Below, in pieces: positions 60,885-64,000 of a stretch of DNA of 64,000 nucleotides; the stretch's first letter is position 1; every line of letters starts with the position of its first letter. Both the position numbers and the translations under genes were made by a program. The stretch spans positions 1,116,001 to 1,180,000 of the forward strand of contig NZ_JAJONE010000001.1 of the NCBI RefSeq assembly GCF_024700075.1. Direction: 5' to 3'. The notes beneath the pieces were generated by a model. It had not been told where the DNA came from and ran no database searches. It saw only the letters and a list, made by a program, of their open reading frames with translations. Origin of the DNA: Hymenobacter sp. J193 (lineage in GTDB: Bacteria > Bacteroidota > Bacteroidia > Cytophagales > Hymenobacteraceae).

Positions 60885-62315
60885 ATGAAACTCAGTCTTT
60901 CGGATTCCGATAAGACCCAGCTGCTCGACCAGCTGGGCGTAGCCAACCATCATTTCCAGCAGGTGTACCCCGGCGACCGGCCCGACCGCCAGCCCGTGCA
61001 CACCGTTTACGGCGGGGCCAACCTGTTCAAGTCGGATACCTGCGTGCGCATGGGCGACACGGCCCTCAATAGCCTGCGCACCTACGCGCCCAACTTCGTG
61101 GAGCTGGCCCGCGTGCTGCGCCTGAGTGGGCACGAGCACCTGCCCACCCTGGGCGCCGACGTGGCCGACCTCACCCGGCGCCTCGACGCCATGAGCGAGG
61201 CAGACCGCAAAAAGCAGCCCGCCTGGCTGGCGTACTCCGTCTACAACAAGATGCTGCGCAAGCTCCAGACAGAAGCTGTAGAAGACTTCCGCATTGACTT
61301 TGAAGATGGCTTCGGCAACCGGCCCCACGACGAGGAGGACGCCACCGCCGTGCAGGCCGCCAGGGAAGTAGCCGTGGGCATGCAGAACGGCACGCTTTCC
61401 CCCTTCATTGGCATCCGCATCAAGCCTTTCACCGAGGATTTGAAGGCCCGGGGTGTGCGTACCCTCGACATTTTCCTGAGTACCCTGCTGGCCGAAACCG
61501 GCGGCAAGCTGCCCGACAACTTTGTGGTGATGCTGCCCAAAGTGACCATTCCCGAGCAGATGACCACGATGGTGCGCCTGTTTGAGCTGCTGGAAAAAGC
61601 CAACCACCTTATCCCCGGCACCCTGCGCATGGAAACGATGGTGGAGGCCACCCAGATTGTGATGGACGAGGAAGGCCGCAACCCACTCATGCGCATCATC
61701 CGGGCCAGCGAGGGGCGCTGCGTGGCGGCCCACTTCGGCACCTACGACTACACGGCTTCCTGCGGTATCACGGCCCGGTACCAGACCATGGCCCACCCCG
61801 TCTGCGACTTTGCCCACCACATGACCAAAGTAGCGCTGGGCGGCACCGGCATTTTCCTCTCCGACGGGGCTACCAACGTGATGCCCATCGGCCCGCACCG
61901 GGGCGAAAACCTGAGCTACGAGCAGCTGCGCGAAAACCGCGAGTCGGTGCACAACGCCTGGCGGCAGGGCTTTGCGCACACCACCCACTCGCTCATCAAT
62001 GGCCTCTACCAGGGCTGGGATTTGAACCCCGCCCAGCTGCCCATGCGCTACGCGGCCACCTACGCATTCTTCCTCAGCTCCTACGACGACGCCCTGCACC
62101 GCCTGCGCACCTTCGTGGAGCGGGCCGCCATCAGCACCCTCACCGGCGACATCTTCGACGACGCCGCTACCGGTCAGGGTTTGCTTAACTTCTTCCTGAA
62201 AGCCCAGAACTGCGGCGCCATCACCGAGGAAGAAGTGCTGGCCACCGGCCTCACCCAGGAAGAAATTCAGTCCCGTTCCTTTTTCCGCATCCTCGAAGGC
62301 CGCCGGAAGAAGTAG
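60885..62315 (+). CDS. CitE/malate-synthase-like protein (DUF6986-like)
   Basis: A 476-residue soluble protein with HpcH/HpaI-aldolase/citrate-lyase-like features: RIDFEDGFGNRPHDEEDA (acidic, probably metal and substrate region), LRMETMVEATQIVMDEEGR (candidate metal-binding Glu, as in MVETP of CitE-type enzymes) and AAHFGTYDYTASCGITA (as in the FGxxDLT region). I match it from memory to DUF6986, whose reaction is not established. In this position, after the genes that yield ureidoglycolate, it could act on glyoxylate or a related C2 unit, or be a distinct lyase. No ureidoglycolate lyase (AllA) is present in the window. Confidence 0.7.
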   Translation: MKLSLSDSDKTQLLDQLGVANHHFQQVYPGDRPDRQPVHTVYGGANLFKSDTCVRMGDTALNSLRTYAPNFVELARVLRLSGHEHLPTLGADVADLTRRLDAMSEADRKKQPAWLAYSVYNKMLRKLQTEAVEDFRIDFEDGFGNRPHDEEDATAVQAAREVAVGMQNGTLSPFIGIRIKPFTEDLKARGVRTLDIFLSTLLAETGGKLPDNFVVMLPKVTIPEQMTTMVRLFELLEKANHLIPGTLRMETMVEATQIVMDEEGRNPLMRIIRASEGRCVAAHFGTYDYTASCGITARYQTMAHPVCDFAHHMTKVALGGTGIFLSDGATNVMPIGPHRGENLSYEQLRENRESVHNAWRQGFAHTTHSLINGLYQGWDLNPAQLPMRYAATYAFFLSSYDDALHRLRTFVERAAISTLTGDIFDDAATGQGLLNFFLKAQNCGAITEEEVLATGLTQEEIQSRSFFRILEGRRKK

Positions 62316-62343
62316 GGTGAGTGGTTGAATGGTTTTCTGGTTG

Positions 62344-62506
62344 AATGGCTGTCATTGCAAGCGAAGCAATCCGTCCTGGACAACGCACTAAGCCCTGAAA
62401 GGTGAAAAGCCCTTTCCCGTTGCGTACAGAAAAGGGCTTTCTGGTAAAAGAACGGGACTGGTTTTGAAAAGGACGGATTGCTTCGCTTTGCTCGCAATGA
62501 CAGCCA
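62344..62506. repeat. MITE-like palindromic element, copy 3
   Basis: Arms 62344-62377 and 62470-62506: TGTCATTGC, then CGAAGCAATCCGTCCT on one side and its complement on the other. Inner stem AAAGCCCTTT (62406-62416) with AAAGGGCTTT (62432-62441). Same ends and core as 30311-30471. It lies between the DUF6986-like gene and acyP. Confidence 0.88.
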
Positions 62507-62515
62507 TAAAACCAT

Positions 62516-62791
62516 TTACCGCACCTCAAACCCGTCGAAGCCCTGAATCGGGCCGGAAGTAGCTTCTACCTTATCGACGCGGGCCAGCGGTGGGCCCTTA
62601 TGACACCAGGTTTCCAGCGCGTCCAGCGCCTCGGCGGGGCCTTCCGCTTCGATGGTGACGGTACCATCGGGGTTGTTGCAAGCGTAGCCGCTGAGGCCCA
62701 GGCGGCGGGCTTCGTGCTGGGTGCTTTGGCGAAAGAACACGCCCTGCACGCGGCCGTGCACGTGCAGGGTACGGTGGTGGATCTGGCTCAT
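62516..62791 (-). CDS. acyP: Acylphosphatase
   Basis: A 91-residue enzyme hydrolysing acyl phosphates. HVHGRVQGVFFRQSTQHEA contains the active-site Arg and the phosphate loop, and GYACNNPDGTVTIEAEG the catalytic Asn region. The start MSQIHHRTLHVHG is the usual N terminus. A TTTATTTG sequence just upstream (minus strand, about 62797-62804) could be the -7 box. Confidence 0.95.
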   Translation of the reverse strand: MSQIHHRTLHVHGRVQGVFFRQSTQHEARRLGLSGYACNNPDGTVTIEAEGPAEALDALETWCHKGPPLARVDKVEATSGPIQGFDGFEVR

Positions 62792-62815
62792 GGGGCGCAA
62801 ATAAAGGAGGAACCT

Positions 62816-62983
62816 ATGAATGCACCTACTGCCCCTCCTGCAGCCCGGCTCGGCCCTCCTGCGCAACGTCGTGGACTTCCTGTTCGCTGGCGCGAGGCTT
62901 CAACAGCTGGGCGCGAGCCTTCCAAGCGCAGGCGCGACCCTCCTAAAGCTATCCGCGAGCCTTCTACACGTCAGCGCGAGTAG
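62816..62983 (+). CDS. Possible 55-residue ORF with heptapeptide repeats
   Basis: ATG at 62816 is preceded by AGGAGG at 62805-62810, unusual for this phylum. The peptide begins MNAPTAPPAARLGPPAQRRG and then reads REASTAG, REPSKRR, RDPPKAI, REPSTRQ, RE, because it enters a 21-bp repeat array. The array continues beyond the stop codon, so the ORF may be incidental. Confidence 0.2.
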   Translation: MNAPTAPPAARLGPPAQRRGLPVRWREASTAGREPSKRRRDPPKAIREPSTRQRE

Positions 62984-63062
62984 CTGAAAGGGTTCCGCGA
63001 GCATATGAAACCCGTCCGCGTGCGTATGAAACCCGTTCGCGGGCATTTTCATCCCTTCCGGG
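62891..63062. repeat. Array of about eight to nine degenerate 21-bp units
   Basis: CGCG occurs at 62891, 62912, 62933, 62954, 62975, 62996, 63017 and 63038, exactly 21 bp apart, with CGGG at 63059. The intervening 17 bases are only partly conserved; two neighbouring units share GTTTCATA on the minus strand. The array fills most of the 340-nt gap between the SpoU-type gene and acyP; the rest of this gap holds the acyP promoter region. Confidence 0.85.
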
Positions 63063-63132
63063 CACTCCAACCGGGGCCTGAGAGGCAGATGGGCAGGTGT
63101 CTGTAGATGCCGCCAGAACTCGGAACGACGGG

Positions 63133-63948
63133 CTAGCCTTCCCGCTGGCGCACGGCTTCGAAGGTGAGAATGGCGGTGGCGGTGCTGACGTTGAGCGAGT
63201 CGATGGCGCCGCGCATGGGAATGATGATGGTCTGGTCGCAGGCCTGCATCAGCTCGGGGGTCAGGCCATCGGCCTCGGTGCCCATCACCAGGGCCGTGGA
63301 GCCGCGAAAGTCGCAAGACGTGTAAGCCACCGCCTGCTCCGTGAGGGCAGCAGCGTAGGTGCGGATGCCACGGAGGCGGCACCAGGAAAGCAGGGCCTCG
63401 CGGGTAGTGGCCACGGTGGGCACCGTGAACGAGCAGCCGATGGAGCTACGGATGGCATTGGGGTTAAACAAATCGGTGCGCGGGTCGCAGACGATGACGG
63501 CGGTGGCCCGCGCCGCGTCGGCGGTGCGTAGGATGGCGCCCAGGTTGCCGGGCTTTTCCACGGCTTCCAGCACCAGCAGCAGCGGGGCGGCGGGCAGTTG
63601 CAGGTCGTCGAGGCTCAGCTGGGGCGGGCGGGCCAGGGCCAGCACCCCGTCGGACCCTTCGCGGTAGGCTACTTTCTCAAACACGGCTTTCGACACCGGA
63701 AACCACTCGGTGCCCCCATCGGCAAACAACTCCCGCAATTGGGCCTGCCGCTCAGGGCCGGCCAGCTCGGGGCATACAAACACGGCCGGCACGGCTACGC
63801 CCGCGCCGCGGGCAATGGTGAGTTCCCGCAGCCCTTCAATAATGGTGAGGCCCTGCGCCCGCCGCTCCGAGGACTTCTGCTGCAGCCGGAGCAGGTTTTT
63901 GATGCGCGGGTTCTGGGGAGAAGTGATGGGGTCGGGAAGGAAAGCCAT
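63133..63948 (-). CDS. TrmH/SpoU-family RNA 2'-O-methyltransferase
   Basis: A 271-residue SPOUT methyltransferase acting on rRNA or tRNA ribose. It has an N-terminal substrate-binding domain (SPQNPRIKNLLRLQQKSSER, typical of the RlmB/TsnR-like group) and the C-terminal knot with motif 1 EKPGNLGAILRTADA, motif 2 LVMGTEADGLTPE and motif 3 IPMRGAIDSLNVSTATAI. The start MAFLPDPITSPQNP was preferred; a TATCTTCG, one base off the -7 consensus, lies about 24 nt upstream. The exact target nucleotide cannot be assigned. Confidence 0.92.
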   Translation of the reverse strand: MAFLPDPITSPQNPRIKNLLRLQQKSSERRAQGLTIIEGLRELTIARGAGVAVPAVFVCPELAGPERQAQLRELFADGGTEWFPVSKAVFEKVAYREGSDGVLALARPPQLSLDDLQLPAAPLLLVLEAVEKPGNLGAILRTADAARATAVIVCDPRTDLFNPNAIRSSIGCSFTVPTVATTREALLSWCRLRGIRTYAAALTEQAVAYTSCDFRGSTALVMGTEADGLTPELMQACDQTIIIPMRGAIDSLNVSTATAILTFEAVRQREG

Positions 63949-64000
63949 GGGCAACGCGGGAAAGTCAGCCGCGAAGATACGCCCCAACCCGCGCGGCCGA

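Noticed and set aside
62891..63062. CRISPR array
   Set aside because: Units are only 21 bp with a 4-bp constant core; there are no 25-40 bp identical repeats with unique spacers and no cas genes.
62900..63382. Long minus-strand frame across the array and the end of the SpoU-family gene
   Set aside because: Its upstream part is only a shadow of the methyltransferase gene; only the 50-codon section from 63052 is kept as a possibility, in the findings.

Overview
The window looks like a chromosomal segment of a high-GC Bacteroidota bacterium, most likely Hymenobacter or a close relative in the Cytophagales/Hymenobacteraceae. Support in the sequence: Bacteroidota-type promoters (TTTG, about 19 nt, then TAnnTTTG) in front of tRNA and housekeeping genes, few Shine-Dalgarno sites, a C-terminal type IX secretion sorting domain, a DUF6799-like protein, the acpP-fabF-rnc / IPExxxVDY / pyk neighbourhood, and a lone atpD-atpC pair. 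No rRNA, CRISPR array, prophage or replication origin was seen. The genus is an inference from gene content and style.

Layout. 1-11 kb: end of fbaA, lgt, an ECF sigma factor with a small membrane partner, nadE, a phosphoesterase, rnc-fabF-acpP, an IPExxxVDY-family gene, pyk and rpsT. 11-20 kb: a YheT-like hydrolase, two PAP2 phosphatases on either side of tRNA-Leu(CAG), a large GAF protein, lipoproteins, a type IX-secreted protein and an intact IS1182-like insertion sequence with a 6-bp target duplication. 20-29 kb: a dicarboxylate/amino-acid symporter, an enolase-superfamily epimerase, a MarR-YceI pair, a lipoprotein split by a -1 frameshift at A_AAA_AAG, rsmG, a second ECF sigma factor and a glycosyltransferase. 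29-42.7 kb: tgt, an LptF/LptG permease, an EamA exporter, ispE, a PglC/PglD/PglE-like trio, a Cys/Met-metabolism PLP enzyme, atpD-atpC, tRNA-Gln(TTG), prs, rplY and pth. 42.8-52.4 kb: metG, a histone-H1-like protein, msrB, typA, cydB-cydA and an aquaporin. 52.5-54.6 kb: an ArsS-like radical SAM gene divergent from a DUF547 gene. 54.6-62.3 kb: purine catabolism. 62.5-64 kb: acyP, a 21-bp-period repeat array and a SpoU-family rRNA/tRNA methyltransferase.

How genes work together. The purine block covers urate to ureidoglycolate: PuuD (urate to 5-hydroxyisourate), UraH, UraD (to S-allantoin), AllB (to allantoate), AllC-like amidohydrolase (to ureidoglycine) and AllE (to ureidoglycolate). No recognisable ureidoglycolate lyase follows; instead there is a CitE/malate-synthase-like protein that I match from memory to DUF6986, a candidate for the end of the route. 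Fatty-acid genes acpP and fabF are separated by an intrinsic terminator that could set their ratio.

The most unusual overall feature is the intergenic DNA. At least a dozen gene junctions carry long, nearly perfect inverted repeats of several sequence families, including three copies of a roughly 150-160 bp MITE-like element and two copies of a CCACGGATT-type repeat that encodes the last seven residues of Lgt and the only possible start codon of pth. A separate array with exact 21-bp spacing of CGCG lies between the methyltransferase gene and acyP.
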